In this document: piece by piece, positions 63,546-64,000 of the stretch
Layout: each line of letters starts with the position of its first letter
How positions within the stretch are numbered: the stretch's first letter is position 1
Assembly: GCA_029959085.1 (NCBI GenBank)
Contig: JARWIR010000015.1
Coordinates: 9,671,017 to 9,735,016, forward strand
Length of the DNA stretch: 64,000 nt
Origin: Nemophila menziesii
Lineage: Eukaryota > Streptophyta > Magnoliopsida > Boraginales > Hydrophyllaceae
Direction: 5' to 3'
Made by a program: the position numbers and the translations under genes
The notes under the pieces: generated by a model
The model's input: the letters and a program-made list of their open reading frames with translations, nothing else
What the model was told of the DNA's origin: nothing
Databases searched by the model: none

Positions 63546-63804
63546 CCAGCGGAGGCCGGTGGTGGTCGTCGGTGGTTGTGGCCGGAACTGGAAATTATTG
63601 ATTGTTAATGAAGAAGGAGAGAGAGAAAATGATAAAGGGGGTAAGAGATTAATGGTAATGGAGGAGAGATGATAATCTATTTTTTGTCTTATGTACACTA
63701 TAAGTATAGTAATGACATTTGTCAATTTTGAGGCCTCTAAGTAGGAGAGAGGAATCACTTGGTTCCCATGTGCCACTAAGATGCTCCTCAAGTCCTCTTG
63801 GGTA

Positions 63805-64000
63805 GTTGACCCTATATATATTCTTATAGATAATATAGACAAAATTTAAATTAACTTAACTTGAACAACAATTTAAAGAAATTCAACAATCCTTGAGTCT
63901 TTCAATTAAACATTTCCTTATCATCCTTACTGCCATTATTAACAAATTTTAAGGGGCTATAATTATATTTTAAATGAATTGTCAGTCGCAATTATACTGT
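63805..64000. other. AT-rich end of window, nothing recognised
   Basis: No frame, repeat or element end that I can support. Confidence 0.5.

Larger units (their letters stand above)
62509..63804. mobile_element. possible TIR element enclosing GC-richer sequence
   Basis: Left end TACCCAAGGGATCTTGAAGA and right end, on the opposite strand, TACCCAAGAGGACTTGAGGA form an imperfect terminal inverted repeat. The interior (62700-63600) is richer in G+C than the flanks. It has a pyrimidine-rich leader before ATG 62776, a short frame at 62776-62979, several minisatellites, and a GGTGGT-rich stretch at 63549-63590. No transposase or clear target duplication. Could be a non-autonomous element carrying a host fragment. 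Confidence 0.35.

Overview
The window is nuclear plant DNA, most likely from a eudicot. It is very AT-rich and has long (AT)n/(CA)n microsatellites. It carries a Ty1/copia element primed by initiator Met-tRNA, Ty3/gypsy elements of Athila/Tat type with a tRNA-Asp-like primer site, a Helitron, a tRNA-derived SINE, and two F-box genes with the plant F-box-associated domain. I found no prokaryotic operon, CRISPR array or organellar gene. The species cannot be named from the sequence.

Layout. 1-8133: a decayed autonomous Helitron whose Rep/helicase gene is broken by many stops and frameshifts. It has a good 3' hairpin and CTAG end and sits in an (AT)n tract. 8185-10870: copy A of a 2.6 kb non-coding repeat. 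10871-13536: no recognisable gene. 13537-17401: minus-strand gypsy remnants (two LTR types and a piece of internal region). 17538-32143 and 39977-53537: two direct copies of a segment of about 13-14 kb. Each copy holds an F-box gene, a DUF4283 fragment, the 2.6 kb repeat (copies B and C) and gypsy LTRs. A copia element (19261-23846) is present only in copy 1. A decayed copia remnant carrying a MITE (about 44757-48309) is present only in copy 2. Between the copies lies the body of a gypsy element (32680-38346) that lost reverse transcriptase, RNase H and most of integrase, followed by its 3' LTR (38347-39971). 53538-56290: a copia LTR remnant, a SINE and a broken ORF pair. 56445-61270: a second, older pair of duplicated sequences, one split by a copia-type LTR and the other by a gypsy solo LTR with a perfect target-site duplication. 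62509-63804: a GC-richer block with several minisatellites, bounded by a weak inverted repeat.

How the parts relate. The only convincing functional candidates are the two F-box genes. Their reading frames differ at 19 nucleotides but only 4 amino acids, while the neighbouring DUF4283 fragment decays. Nearly everything else is transposon sequence in successive layers, and the duplications act as internal controls that show which insertions came later. I did not find a new enzymatic or defence system. The most unusual items are the selectively preserved F-box pair, the four in-phase exon-like blocks inside the Helitron 3' end, the gypsy body with gag-protease joined to the integrase tail, and the gypsy edge that coincides with the duplication boundary.
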